From the NCBI GenBank assembly GCA_947460065.1, contig CANHGF010000139.1, forward strand, positions 1 through 6,692: DNA of 6,692 bases, read 5' to 3'. Made by a program: the position numbers and the translations under genes. The notes under the pieces are model-generated. The model did no database searches. It worked only from the letters and a program-made list of their open reading frames with translations, and had not been told where the DNA came from. Each line of letters starts with the position of its first letter. Within the stretch, counting starts at the first letter, position 1. Shown here piece after piece: positions 6,519-6,692 of this stretch. The DNA comes from Comamonadaceae bacterium (GTDB lineage: Bacteria > Pseudomonadota > Gammaproteobacteria > Burkholderiales > Burkholderiaceae_C).

Positions 6519-6692
6519 TCAGGGCAGCCGATAAAGGCGGCGAGCATTTTCACGCAACAACTTGATCATCACCGAATCCTTCAGCCCAAGGTCTTCGATC
6601 TCACGGCGGGTGCGCTCGAAATCGAGCACCGGGTAGTCGGTGCCGAAGATCACCTTGTCCTGGCCAAAACTATTGATGTAGTGCACGAATGA
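6519..6692 (-). CDS. Amidohydrolase-family metal-dependent hydrolase or decarboxylase (C-terminal part only)
   Basis: The leftward frame is open from the window edge to TGA at 6521-6519, giving the last 57 residues of a protein that begins outside. VIFGTDYPVLDFERTRREIE (14-33) contains the GTDYP motif typical of the amidohydrolase_2 family (COG2159, TIM-barrel hydrolases and decarboxylases). The aspartate of that motif is a usual metal ligand. The ending LLRENARRLYRLP matches the common terminal helix in which the family closes with an N-A-x-R-L pattern. It lies 27 bp upstream of the transporter binding-protein gene on the same strand, so they are probably one operon. The reaction cannot be told from this fragment; known members include ACMSD and resorcylate-type decarboxylases as well as hydrolases. 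Confidence 0.82.
   Translation of the reverse strand, partial: SFVHYINSFGQDKVIFGTDYPVLDFERTRREIEDLGLKDSVMIKLLRENARRLYRLP

Noticed and set aside
6504..6692. Rightward open frame at the right edge
   Set aside because: The opposite strand encodes the amidohydrolase GTDYP motif and C-terminal helix; this frame is its shadow.

Overview
The window looks like chromosomal DNA of a GC-rich Gram-negative bacterium, most likely a betaproteobacterium of the order Burkholderiales. This is inferred from the high GC content, the outer-membrane and periplasmic proteins, the style of the Liv proteins, and a Fur-family gene divergent from an outer-membrane protein plus zinc-binding protein pair. No mobile element, CRISPR array, rRNA or tRNA was seen.

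Left part (1-1948) is a zinc-homeostasis locus. A Zur-like Fur-family repressor gene runs rightward from 1526. Divergent from it, running leftward, are an outer-membrane beta-barrel protein gene (219-1417) and the 5' end of a ZnuA-type periplasmic metal-binding protein gene (1-229, cut by the window edge). The 108-bp AT-rich divergent intergenic region carries TGATA/TATCA half-sites that are a good candidate Zur operator. The outer-membrane protein gene is broken by an apparent one-base loss in a short A/T run at 878-881. Both halves are otherwise intact and together give a full-length product of about 399 residues.

Right part (1974-6692) is a leftward branched-chain-amino-acid-type (Liv/HAAT) ABC transporter operon. 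In transcription order it holds the 3' end of an amidohydrolase-family gene (partial), livK-like binding protein, livH and livM permeases, and livG and livF ATPases. Adjacent genes overlap by 1-4 bp or lie 27-33 bp apart, so they are almost certainly co-transcribed from a promoter outside the window. The real cargo is unknown; the linked amidohydrolase hints at a carboxylate or aromatic compound rather than leucine.

The two loci converge at 1949-1973, where strong GC-rich hairpins probably end or insulate the transcripts. I found no convincing sign of an undescribed system. The points most worth a second look are the frameshifted receptor, the histidine-rich loop in it, the candidate Zur operator, and the amidohydrolase-transporter linkage.
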